The notes beneath the pieces are model-generated. The model had not been told where the DNA came from. It saw only the letters and a list, made by a program, of their open reading frames with translations, and ran no database searches. This document shows positions 35,309 through 43,008 of a DNA stretch of 64,000 bases, in pieces (positions within the stretch are counted from its first letter, which is position 1; each line of letters starts with the position of its first letter). The DNA comes from Wenzhouxiangella sp042310355. Lineage in GTDB: Bacteria > Pseudomonadota > Gammaproteobacteria > Xanthomonadales > Wenzhouxiangellaceae. The translations under genes were made by a program, and so were the position numbers. The stretch covers positions 62,001-126,000 of the forward strand of contig NZ_JBHJMR010000005.1 in assembly GCF_042310355.1 (NCBI RefSeq), in the 5' to 3' direction.

Positions 35309-37207
35309 ATGAGGGAGTTTCTGCTCGCGCTCCTGCTGCTGCCCATGGCGGTGGCGGCCGAGGAGCGCATCGTCGAGTTCGCCAGCGAGATCGAGGTACA
35401 GGCCTCGGGCGAGCTGGAGGTGACCGAACGCATCACCGTGGTTGCCGAAGGCCGCGATATCCGGCGCGGCATCTACCGCGACTTTCCGACCCGCTACGAG
35501 GATCGCAGCGGCCGGCGCACGACGGTGCCATTCGAGCTGGTCAGCCTGCGCCGCAACGGGGAGCTGGAAGACCGGCGCGTCGAGTCGATCAGCAACGGTG
35601 TGCGCATCTACATGGGTAGCGAAGGCCGCATGCTCGAACCGGGTGAGCATACCTATACCCTGGTTTACCGGACCGGCTGGCAGGTCGGTTTCTTCGATGG
35701 CTACGACGAGCTGTACTGGAACGTCACCGGCAACGCCTGGGGATTTCCGATCGAGCGCGCCAGCGCGGTGGTGACGCTGCCTGCCGGTGCCTCGCGCGAG
35801 GATCTGAGGCTGGATGCCTATACCGGTCGGCAGGGTGAGTCCGGCGGCGACGCGACGGGCGAGGTGATCAGCGGCCGGCGCGCGCGCTTCGAGACGACGC
35901 GGCGCCTGGCGCCCAACGAAGGCCTGACCGTGGTCGTGGGCTTTCCCAAGGGACTGGTGAGCGAGCCCACCGCGGCCGAAGAGTTTCAGAAGGACCTGGA
36001 GGACAACCGCGTGACGGTGATCGGGGGCGTCGGCACGATCGCGATCGTGCTCTGGTACCTGTTCGCCTGGGTGCGCGTGGGGCGTGATCCGGACGGCGGT
36101 GCCGTCTACCCGCGCTATGACCCGCCCGAGGGTTACTCGCCGGGCATGCTGCGGTATGTCTGGAAAATGGGCTACGACAAGACCTGCCTGGCCGCCGCGC
36201 TGGTCAGCCTGGCGGTCAAGGGCGCGATCCGGCTCGACAAGGACGACGACGACTACGTGGCCGAGCGGCTCGACGGCGAGACCGAGTCGGCGACCGAGGG
36301 CAAGCTTCTTTCGAAGTTGCTCGAGGCGCCGGGCGATCGCATCGTTTTCAAGCAGAGCAACCACGCCGAGATCCGGGCGGCCCTGAAGGCGCACGAGAAG
36401 GCCCTGTCGGGACGGATGGAGGGGCGCTACTTCAAGCTCAATCGCTGGTGGGTGATTCCCGGCATCGTGATTTCGGTGGTCACCCTGGTCGCCATGGTGC
36501 TCAGCCTGCCGGGCGACGAGAAGTTCCTGGCCGGCTTCCTGGCCGTTCACCAGACGATCTGGAACATCGGCACGGCGGTGCTGGTGATGCGCGTGTACCG
36601 CACCTGGCGCGATCTCAAGGGCGTGACCGGGCTGATCGGCGCGATCCTGATGACCGCCTTCAGCCTGCCGTTCGTCATCGCCAGCGTGGTGGTGCTGGGC
36701 ATCTTCGGCAACATGATCGGTTGGCTTCCGGGCCTGATCGTGGTCGTCATCGGCATCGTCAACGGCCTGTTCTGGAGCTGGATGCGCGCGCCGACCATGC
36801 GCGGTAGAGCGCTGCTCGACCATGTCGAGGGGCTGCGCCTGTACCTGACGGTGGCCGAGCGCGACGATATCGAGGCGCGCCATGAACAGGCGCCGCCGCG
36901 GACCTTCGAGGAGTTCGAGCGTCTGCTGCCCTATGCCGTGGCCCTCGATGCGGCCGATACCTGGGCCGAGCGCTTTGCCGCCGAGATCGAGGCCGCGGCG
37001 CAGGCTGGTACCGCGCAGTCGCGCACTTGGTACCCGGCCACGATGAGCGGCGGTCGCCTGACGGCCGCGGGACTGGGCACGGCCCTGGGCTCGGGCCTGG
37101 CCAGCGCCACGGCGTCGGCCTCTACCGCACCCGGGTCGAGCTCCGGCGGCGGGGGTGGTGGCGTCTCCGGCGGCGGTGGCGGCGGTGGTGGCGGTGGGGG
37201 TTGGTAG
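35309..37207 (+). CDS. DUF2207 membrane protein, LemA partner
   Basis: The 632-residue product has a signal peptide (cleavage near AVAAEE), an extracytoplasmic DUF2207 domain (about 20-220, with YWNVTGNAWGFPI) and a transmembrane helix near 233-252 (IGGVGTIAIVLWYLFAWVRVG). A cytosolic part with YSPGMLRYVWKMGYDKTCLAAALVSLAVKGAI follows, then several more transmembrane helices (about 390-500). The last residues are almost pure glycine and end in Trp, a tail seen in many members of this family. The frame is open back through lemA, but the ATG at 35309 follows the lemA stop directly and gives a proper signal peptide. Function unknown. Confidence 0.9.
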   Translation: MREFLLALLLLPMAVAAEERIVEFASEIEVQASGELEVTERITVVAEGRDIRRGIYRDFPTRYEDRSGRRTTVPFELVSLRRNGELEDRRVESISNGVRIYMGSEGRMLEPGEHTYTLVYRTGWQVGFFDGYDELYWNVTGNAWGFPIERASAVVTLPAGASREDLRLDAYTGRQGESGGDATGEVISGRRARFETTRRLAPNEGLTVVVGFPKGLVSEPTAAEEFQKDLEDNRVTVIGGVGTIAIVLWYLFAWVRVGRDPDGGAVYPRYDPPEGYSPGMLRYVWKMGYDKTCLAAALVSLAVKGAIRLDKDDDDYVAERLDGETESATEGKLLSKLLEAPGDRIVFKQSNHAEIRAALKAHEKALSGRMEGRYFKLNRWWVIPGIVISVVTLVAMVLSLPGDEKFLAGFLAVHQTIWNIGTAVLVMRVYRTWRDLKGVTGLIGAILMTAFSLPFVIASVVVLGIFGNMIGWLPGLIVVVIGIVNGLFWSWMRAPTMRGRALLDHVEGLRLYLTVAERDDIEARHEQAPPRTFEEFERLLPYAVALDAADTWAERFAAEIEAAAQAGTAQSRTWYPATMSGGRLTAAGLGTALGSGLASATASASTAPGSSSGGGGGGVSGGGGGGGGGGGW

Positions 37208-37248
37208 TCCGCCGGTGGGGGTTCGGATGGGTTGTCGTTTGAAACCTT

Positions 37249-37396
37249 TGAAACGCAAAGACGCGAAGACGCAAAGAAACCCCAAGGAAAAATTAACTGT
37301 CGCAGATCACGCCTTGCATGGGACTCAAGCTGTTCTTCGTTATTCTCTTTTCCATTCTTCTTTTCTTCGCGTCTTTGCGTCTTTGCGTTTTAAAGA
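37249..37396. repeat. Inverted CGCAAAG arms, no inner arm
   Basis: The left arm at about 37251-37279 (AAACGCAAAGACGCGAAGAC...) and right arm at about 37361-37392 (...GCGTCTTTGCGTTTTA) enclose about 80 bp. It sits between two co-directional genes and uses the same outer-arm unit as the nested elements. Confidence 0.8.
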
Positions 37397-37444
37397 TTTT
37401 TCCCGCAAAGTATCGCCAAATATCTCACCTGCAACGGTTAAGCC

Positions 37445-38245
37445 ATGACTTCCAACCCGACCCGCAACCTGGCCGTGTTCTGCGATTTCGAGAACATCGC
37501 CCTGGGCGTGCGCGATATGCGCTACGAGGCCTTCGATATCCAGAAGGTGCTCGAGCGACTGCTCCTGAAAGGCAATATCGTGGTCAAGAAGGCCTACTGC
37601 GACTGGGGGCGCTACAAGGAGTTCAAGCCGCCGATGCACGAGGCGGCGTTCGAGCTGATCGACATTCCGCACGTGCGCATGTCGGGCAAGAACTCGGCGG
37701 ATATCCGCATGGTCGTCGATGCGCTGGACCTTTGTTACACCAAGGGTCACGTCGATACCTTCGTGCTGCTCAGCGGCGATTCGGACTTCTCGCCGCTGGT
37801 CTCCAAGCTGCGCGAGAACAACAAGACCGTGATCGGCGTGGGCGTGAAGAGTTCGACCTCCGACCTGTTGATGGCCAACTGCGATGAGTTCATCTTCTAC
37901 GACGACCTGATTCGCAAGAAGCCGCAGAAGCCGGCCAGGAAGAAGACCTCGAAGAAGAAGAAAACGGCGGCCAAGCCGGTCGACGACAAGAAGCAAGAGG
38001 CCTTCGACCTGGTGCTGGAAACGGCCGAGGCCCTGTTCGCCGACCGCGACGCCGAGGAGAAGGTCTGGGGGTCGATGGTCAAGCAGGCGCTCAAGCGCCG
38101 CAAGCCCGGCTTCAGCGAGTCCTACCACGGCTTCAAGAGTTTCAATAACCTGCTCGAGGAAGCCCGCGGCGCCGGGATGCTGGAGCTCAAGCCCGACGAG
38201 AAGTCGGGCGGGTACATCATCCAGTCCATCAAGGCCGAGGACTGA
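37445..38245 (+). CDS. NYN-domain (LabA/DUF88) nuclease with C-terminal LOTUS/OST-HTH domain
   Basis: NYN domains are PIN-like, metal-dependent RNase folds. The 266-residue protein shows the acidic set with Asp14 in VFCDFENIA, then KNSADIRMVVDAL and LLSGDSDFSPLV. A Lys-rich linker (about 157-180) follows. The C-terminal ~85 residues (about 182-264), with GSMVKQALKRRKPGFSESYHGFKSFNNLLEEA, match the OST-HTH/LOTUS fold, which binds RNA (G-quadruplex RNA in studied cases). Cytosolic. Target unknown. It stands between two CGCAAAG-arm repeats and is not in an evident operon. Confidence 0.88.
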   Translation: MTSNPTRNLAVFCDFENIALGVRDMRYEAFDIQKVLERLLLKGNIVVKKAYCDWGRYKEFKPPMHEAAFELIDIPHVRMSGKNSADIRMVVDALDLCYTKGHVDTFVLLSGDSDFSPLVSKLRENNKTVIGVGVKSSTSDLLMANCDEFIFYDDLIRKKPQKPARKKTSKKKKTAAKPVDDKKQEAFDLVLETAEALFADRDAEEKVWGSMVKQALKRRKPGFSESYHGFKSFNNLLEEARGAGMLELKPDEKSGGYIIQSIKAED

Positions 38246-38280
38246 TTGATGCCTGGTGCGATATTCCAAATTCAAAACCT

Positions 38281-38390
38281 TTAAAACGCAAAGACGCAAA
38301 GACGCAAAGACGCAAAGGAACCAAATGAACCAAATGAACAATTCTGGTTCTTTTTGATTTCTTCGCGTCTTCGCGTCTTTGCGTTTACCA
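38281..38390. repeat. Inverted CGCAAAG arms between convergent genes
   Basis: The left arm at 38284-38318 (four units of GCAAAGAC) and right arm at about 38359-38387 enclose a short core with two AACCAAATG units. It would form a hairpin at the ends of the NYN and mscS genes and could act as a two-way terminator (inference). Confidence 0.8.
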
Positions 38391-38408
38391 GGTTTTTTTG
38401 GAGCGCCC

Positions 38409-39248
38409 TCAGTCCGAACCGGCCGAGCTGCCGTCGTTGACGTGGTGGACCGTGCGTTGGGGGAACGGGATGGAGCAGCCGGCGGCTTCGAGTTCGGTCT
38501 TGATCTTCTCGAGCAGTTCGCTGCGCACGACCCAGTAATCCTCGGACTTCACCCACGGACGAACGGCGAAGTTGACGCTGGAGTCCGCCAAGTCCATGAC
38601 CAGGATGGCCGGCTCGGGATCGTCCAGTACCTTTTCGTGGCCGGTGATGACCTTCCAGATGGTGTCGCGGGCGACTTTGAGATTGTCGCCGTAGTCGACG
38701 CCGATCAGCAGGTCGCAGCGGCGCGTGTCGAAGGCCGAGTAGTTGGTGATCGGGTTTGAGGTGATCTGGCTGTTGGGCACGATCACGCTGCGGTTATCCG
38801 GCGTGACCAGGTAGGAGTTGAACAGGGCCACGCGTTCGACCGTGCCGGACACGCCGCCGGCCTCGACGAAGTGTCCCTTGGTGAAGGGCCTGAGTCCCAC
38901 CAGCATCACGCCGGAGGCAAAATTCGACAGGCTGTTCTGCAGCGCTAGGCCGACGGCCAGTGCGGCACCACCAAGTACGGCGATCAGCGGCGTGACGGAA
39001 ACGCCCAGGTAACTGATGGACGCCAGAAGCACGCACAGCAGCAAGACGATGTAGAGGATGGTGCCCAGGAAGGCGACCAGCATGGCGTCAAGCTGGCGCT
39101 TGCTCATGGTCTTGCGCGCGAGCCCGACGGCGCCTTTGACGACCCAGCGGCCGATGATGAAGATCAGCAGCGCGCCGATCACTTTCCAGGCGATGGCCAG
39201 GATCTGCGCTGTTTCGATGTTGGCGTACCACTGTTGCAGGCTTTCCAT
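38409..39248 (-). CDS. mscS: Small-conductance mechanosensitive channel
   Basis: MscS opens when membrane tension rises and protects the cell from osmotic downshock. The 279-residue length equals that of the E. coli protein. It has three transmembrane helices, with the pore-lining TM3 in AALAVGLALQNSLSNFASGVMLV (Gly/Ala-rich face and a bend). A beta domain with VSGTVERVALFNSYLVTPDN and the cytosolic cage domain with VDYGDNLKVARDTIW follow. The ATG is preceded by GAGGGAG. The last ~15 residues are a hydrophilic tail. Confidence 0.94.
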   Translation of the reverse strand: MESLQQWYANIETAQILAIAWKVIGALLIFIIGRWVVKGAVGLARKTMSKRQLDAMLVAFLGTILYIVLLLCVLLASISYLGVSVTPLIAVLGGAALAVGLALQNSLSNFASGVMLVGLRPFTKGHFVEAGGVSGTVERVALFNSYLVTPDNRSVIVPNSQITSNPITNYSAFDTRRCDLLIGVDYGDNLKVARDTIWKVITGHEKVLDDPEPAILVMDLADSSVNFAVRPWVKSEDYWVVRSELLEKIKTELEAAGCSIPFPQRTVHHVNDGSSAGSD

Positions 39249-39342
39249 GCGGGTCTCCCTCAGGTTGTTCGGGTTATTCTCGGATCATGATCTTGCGCGC
39301 CGGATGGTACGTCAAGTGTGTTGCCGAGGCGTCAATGCTTCG

Positions 39343-39487
39343 TTAGGTTTCAGGTTTCAGGTTTCAGGAAATACAAGGGGTTCGGTGTTCGGTGTTCCGG
39401 CGGCGCGTCGGGTGATTGCGGGGCGGCTTCGCCGCGATGGCTTGGTGAAATCCGCGTAGGTCGGGGATGCGACTCCGACCTACGCGG
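39343..39487. repeat. Half TTTCAGG element with a GTAGGTCG palindrome
   Basis: A left arm of GGTTTCA units (39346-39370) is present without a clear right arm. Downstream are GGCGGCTTCGCCGCG (about 39421-39436) and a near-perfect palindrome at 39453-39486 (CGCGTAGGTCGG ... CCGACCTACGCG). The latter matches the one at 26288-26319 and shares the GTAG/CTAC ends of REP hairpins. Confidence 0.75.
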
Positions 39488-39514
39488 GGTTCGATCGAGG
39501 ATGTTGCCGGCCCC

Positions 39515-40285
39515 TTATTTCGGTTCCAGGCGGACGGCGCCGTCGAGGCGCAGGGTGGTGCCGTTCAAGTAGGCGTTTTCCACGATGTGGCCGGCCAGGC
39601 GGGCGAACTCTTCGGGCTTGCCCAGTCGCTTGGGGAAGGGGATGGATTCGGCCAGGGCCTGCTGCACCGTCTCAGGCATGACGTCGACCATGGGGGTGTG
39701 GAACACGCCCGGGGCGATGGTCATCACGCGCACGCCGAAGCGGGTGAATTCGCGCGCCATCGGCAGGGTCATGCCGACCACGCCGCCCTTGGAGGCCGAA
39801 TAGGCCGCCTGGCCGATCTGGCCCTCGTAGGCGGCCACGGAAGCGGTGTTGATGATCACGCCGCGCTCGCCGTCGTCGTTGGGCTCGTTGTGCTGCATCA
39901 GGTTGGCCGCGGCCTTGCCGATGTTGAAGCTGCCGACGAGGTTGACCATGACCGTCTGCGAAAAGGTTTCGAGCGGCATCGGCGCCTCGCGGCCGAGCAC
40001 GCGCCCGGCGCCGAGAATGCCGGCGCAGCTGACGGCGACGTTGAGTCCGCCGAGCCAGTCCTTCGCCTCGCCGAGGATCTGTTCGACCTGCGATTCGCTG
40101 GTGACGTCGGTCTTGAAGAACTTCGCGTTGCCGTCGCCGAGCTTGCCGACGGCGTCGGCGGCCTTGTCCTCGTTGACGTCGAGCAGGGCGACCTTGCCGC
40201 CGAGCGAAACGAAGTGCTCGGCCACGGCAAGGCCCAGTCCCGAAACGCCGCCGGTAATGACGGCCTTGATGTTCTTGGTATCCAT
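39515..40285 (-). CDS. SDR-family 3-hydroxyacyl-CoA dehydrogenase (HSD17B10-like)
   Basis: The 256-residue protein has the NAD-binding motif TGGVSGLG, an Asp at the end of beta-2 (ALLDVNE) favouring NAD over NADP, and the catalytic run NTASVAAYEGQIGQAAYSASKGG with Tyr-x-x-x-Lys. The insertion and the end RLDGAVRLEPK match the type II 3-hydroxyacyl-CoA / 2-methyl-3-hydroxybutyryl-CoA dehydrogenase group, used in isoleucine and fatty acid breakdown. Start supported by AGGAG. It is the last gene of a minus-strand run with thiolase and HMG-CoA lyase, but a GxxExxY cassette separates it from them. Confidence 0.85.
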   Translation of the reverse strand: MDTKNIKAVITGGVSGLGLAVAEHFVSLGGKVALLDVNEDKAADAVGKLGDGNAKFFKTDVTSESQVEQILGEAKDWLGGLNVAVSCAGILGAGRVLGREAPMPLETFSQTVMVNLVGSFNIGKAAANLMQHNEPNDDGERGVIINTASVAAYEGQIGQAAYSASKGGVVGMTLPMAREFTRFGVRVMTIAPGVFHTPMVDVMPETVQQALAESIPFPKRLGKPEEFARLAGHIVENAYLNGTTLRLDGAVRLEPK

Positions 40286-40332
40286 GCTTGGCTCCTGTTC
40301 TATTACTAATTGAAGAGTGCGAAAAACCGTGT

Positions 40333-40790
40333 AACCACCGAATACACTGAAGACACCGAAAATGCTAGAGAGCCATTCGCTTGAGTTGCAATTTTCGATT
40401 GCCGAAATTGATTATCAAGCCAACCTTAATGCCCGTTGTTTTCAGGTAATTCAAAAGTTGTGCTTGATGCTCGGGAACCAGGTTCCCCGTGGCCTTGATT
40501 TCGATTAATACACGACCAGCGATGATCAAGTCGGCTGTGTAGTGTCCTACTGTTGTGCCGTCCTCGTCCTTCACCCTGAGCGGGGCTTGACGATGAACTG
40601 AAATTCCCTGCTTTTGCAGACGATTCTCGAGCGCGCCTTCGTAGACCTTTTCCAGAAATCCGTTCCCGAAGTATCGATGGATTTCAAATGCCGTCTGCCT
40701 GATACGCTCCGTCAATTCGGCGTACAGCAGGTCTGGCTGAGGGGCGCTCGAGTCACTCATTCGGTGTCTTCGGTGTTTTCGGTGGTTTCC
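40333..40790. mobile_element. Candidate GxxExxY cassette bounded by inverted CACCGAA arms
   Basis: The left arm at 40333-40362 (AACCACCGAATACACTGAAG...) and right arm at 40761-40790 (...GTTTTCGGTGGTTTCC) are inverted copies of the inner arms seen at 33.7 kb. The GxxExxY gene (40365-40760) fills the space exactly, with two bases left on one side and none on the other. This suggests that the arms and gene are one unit, inserted between HMG-CoA lyase and the SDR gene. Mobility is inferred, not shown. Confidence 0.55.
40365..40760 (-). CDS. GxxExxY family protein (PD-(D/E)XK-like)
   Basis: The 131-residue protein carries the name-giving motif G34-F-L-E37-K-V-Y40 in YFGNGFLEKVYEGALENRL. Further on, YTADLIIAGRVLIEIKA gives a PD-(D/E)XK-type nuclease pattern (Asp...Glu-x-Lys), followed by EHQAQLLNYLKTTGIKVGLIINFG. 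The family is widespread, scattered and without proven function. The start codon directly touches the right inverted arm, so there is no normal ribosome-binding site. Inverted CACCGAA arms flank the gene on both sides. It has no evident link to the surrounding catabolic genes. Confidence 0.88.
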   Translation of the reverse strand: MSDSSAPQPDLLYAELTERIRQTAFEIHRYFGNGFLEKVYEGALENRLQKQGISVHRQAPLRVKDEDGTTVGHYTADLIIAGRVLIEIKATGNLVPEHQAQLLNYLKTTGIKVGLIINFGNRKLQLKRMAL

Positions 40791-40809
40791 TTGTTTTCTT
40801 GATGTATCT

Positions 40810-41703
40810 CTAACTTCGTTTGAGGATGGCCTGGCCGGTGCGGGAGCGGGGGCGGTTTAGTTCGCCGGCGATCCAGTCGCCTACGCGGGCGAGTTGCATC
40901 AGGTCGACGCCGGTTTCCAGGCCCAGGCCGTTGAGCATGTAGACGACGTCTTCGGTGGCGACGTTGCCGGTCGCACCGCGGGCGTAGGGGCAGCCGCCGA
41001 GGCCGGCGACGGAGGAGTCGACCACGCGCACGCCGGCGTCCAGGCAGGCGTGGATGTTGGCCAGGGCCTGGCCGTAGGTGTCGTGGAAGTGCACGGCCAG
41101 TTGTTCCATGGGCACGGACTTCGCGACCGTCTCGAGCATGTCGCGCGCCTTCACCGGCGTGCCCACGCCGATGGTGTCGCCCAGCGAAATCTCGGCGCAG
41201 CCGGCTTCGAACAGGGCCTCGGCGACGCGCACGACGTCGGCGACCGGCACCTCGCCCTGGTAGGGGCAGCCGAGCACGGTCGAGACATAGCCGCGTACCC
41301 GGACACCGTCCTCGCGGGCGCGGGCCAGCACGGGCGCGAAGCGTTCCAGTGACTCGGCGATCGAGCAGTTGATGTTCTTGCGGTTGAAGGCTTCGGAGGC
41401 GGCCGTGAACACGGCGATCTCCTCGGCCCCCACCTTGCGGGCGCGCTCGTAGCCCTTGACGTTGGGAACCAGTACCGGGTAGCGAACGCCCTGCGTCCGC
41501 TCGAAGCGGCTGAAGACTTCCTCGGCATCGGCCAGCTGGGGAATGGCCGGGGCGGCGACGAAACTGGTCGCCTCGACGACGGGCAAGCCCGTGTCGCCGA
41601 GGCGCTCGATCAGTTCGATCTTGACCTGGGTCGGGATGGTGTAGGGCTCGTTCTGCAGCCCGTCACGCGGTCCGACCTCGACGATGGTGACCCGATCCGT
41701 CAT
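40810..41703 (-). CDS. mvaB: Hydroxymethylglutaryl-CoA lyase
   Basis: The enzyme splits HMG-CoA into acetyl-CoA and acetoacetate, the last step of leucine breakdown. The 297-residue length is standard. It has VEVGPRDGLQNE at the start of the barrel, metal ligands in VHFHDTYGQALAN, and the signature SSVAGLGGCPYARGATGNVATED with the catalytic Cys. The frame is open 22 codons further upstream into the thiolase gene, but the ATG at 41701-41703 lies four bases after the thiolase stop and gives the normal N-terminus. Co-transcription with the thiolase is likely. Confidence 0.96.
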   Translation of the reverse strand: MTDRVTIVEVGPRDGLQNEPYTIPTQVKIELIERLGDTGLPVVEATSFVAAPAIPQLADAEEVFSRFERTQGVRYPVLVPNVKGYERARKVGAEEIAVFTAASEAFNRKNINCSIAESLERFAPVLARAREDGVRVRGYVSTVLGCPYQGEVPVADVVRVAEALFEAGCAEISLGDTIGVGTPVKARDMLETVAKSVPMEQLAVHFHDTYGQALANIHACLDAGVRVVDSSVAGLGGCPYARGATGNVATEDVVYMLNGLGLETGVDLMQLARVGDWIAGELNRPRSRTGQAILKRS

Positions 41704-41707
41704 CGCT

Positions 41708-42877
41708 TCAGAGGAGCTCGACGGCGATCGCGGTGGCCTCACCCCCGCCGATGCACAGGCTGGCGACACCGCGCTTGCCGCCGCGGGCCTTCAGGGCGTG
41801 GATCAGGGTGACGAGGATGCGTGCACCGCTGGCGCCGATGGGATGGCCCAGCGCGCAGGCGCCGCCGTTGACGTTGACCTTCTCGTGCGGCAGGTCGAGT
41901 TCCTTCATCGCCGCCATGGTGACCGCGGCGAAGGCCTCGTTGACCTCGAACAGGTCGACGTCGCCGGCCTGCCAGTCCGCCTTGTCGAGCACCTTCTTGA
42001 TGGCGCCCACAGGTGCGGTGGTGAACCACTCCGGCTCCTGCGAATGGGTGGCGTGGGCGACGATGCGCGCCAGCGGGCTGAGCCCGCGTGACTGCGCTTC
42101 GGAGGCGCGCATCAGCACCGTGGCCGCCGCGCCGTCGGAAATCTTCGAGGAACTGGCCGCGGTGATGGTGCCGTCCTTGGCGAAGGCCGGGCGCAGCTTG
42201 GGCATCTTGTCGATCGGGCAGTTGGCCGGCTCTTCGTCCGTGTCGACTTCGGACTCGCCCTTGCGCGTCTTGACCGTGACCGGTGCGATCTCGGCGCCGA
42301 AGGCATCAGATTCGATCGCCGCCAGGGCCCGCTCGACCGAGGCCTTCGAAAAGGCATCCTGCTCGTCGCGCGTGAAGCCGTACTTGGCCACGCACTGCTC
42401 GCCGAACTGGCCCATCATCTGCCCGTCATAGGGGTTCTGCAGGCCGTCGAAGAACATGTGGTCGAGGAACTTGGCGTGGCCCATGCGCAGGCCGCGTTCG
42501 GCCATGAAGGGGGCGTTGGTCATCGATTCCATGCCGCCGGCGACGACGATGTCGGCCGAGCCGGCCAGCAGGGCGTCGTGTCCCTGGAAGACGGCCTTCA
42601 TGCCCGAGCCGCAGACCTTGTTGATGGTGGTGCAGCCGGTGCTGACCGGTACGCCGGCACCCAGTGAGGCCTGGCGGGCCGGGGCCTGGCCGACACCGGC
42701 CGGCAGCACGCAGCCCATGATGACCTCGGAAACGTCGGCGCCGTCGACGCCGGCATCGCCCAGCGCGGCCTTGATCGCGGCCGCGCCCAGCTGGGGCGAC
42801 TTGAGCGGGGCGAACTGGCCCTGGAAGGAGCCGATGGCGGTGCGGCGGGCGGAAACGATGACAATGGAATCGGTCAT
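41708..42877 (-). CDS. Acetyl-CoA C-acetyltransferase (thiolase)
   Basis: Thiolase cleaves or forms acetoacetyl-CoA. The 389-residue protein has the acyl-binding Cys89 in TTINKVCGSGMKAV, the catalytic His in CALGHPIGASGARI and the final active-site Cys in SLCIGGGEATA, all intact. It belongs to the biosynthetic/acetoacetyl-CoA type. It is followed closely by HMG-CoA lyase, so acetoacetate made by the lyase and activated by the acetoacetyl-CoA synthetase at 31.6 kb can be split here to two acetyl-CoA. Confidence 0.96.
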   Translation of the reverse strand: MTDSIVIVSARRTAIGSFQGQFAPLKSPQLGAAAIKAALGDAGVDGADVSEVIMGCVLPAGVGQAPARQASLGAGVPVSTGCTTINKVCGSGMKAVFQGHDALLAGSADIVVAGGMESMTNAPFMAERGLRMGHAKFLDHMFFDGLQNPYDGQMMGQFGEQCVAKYGFTRDEQDAFSKASVERALAAIESDAFGAEIAPVTVKTRKGESEVDTDEEPANCPIDKMPKLRPAFAKDGTITAASSSKISDGAAATVLMRASEAQSRGLSPLARIVAHATHSQEPEWFTTAPVGAIKKVLDKADWQAGDVDLFEVNEAFAAVTMAAMKELDLPHEKVNVNGGACALGHPIGASGARILVTLIHALKARGGKRGVASLCIGGGEATAIAVELL

Positions 42878-42975
42878 GGGAAAATCCGTGGGTGGTGGAA
42901 ACTCAGCCGAATATTATCGCACGTTGAGTTCAGCGCTCAGGGTTCAGGTTGTCGTAGGCGGTAGTCCGGAAACGG

Positions 42976-43002
42976 GACTAGGGACTAGGGACTAGGGTCC
43001 AC
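42976..43002. repeat. Short GGGACTA heptamer run
   Basis: Three to four tandem units of GGGACTA lie just before the stop codon of the SLC13 permease gene (43009). The unit matches the tracts in icmF and at 23.9 kb. The rest of the 42878-43008 gap holds no gene. Confidence 0.7.
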
Positions 43003-43008
43003 CGACCG

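Noticed and set aside
34709..37207. An 832-codon frame joining LemA region and DUF2207
   Set aside because: The first 200 codons are a shadow frame of lemA; the signal peptide at 35309 marks the true start.
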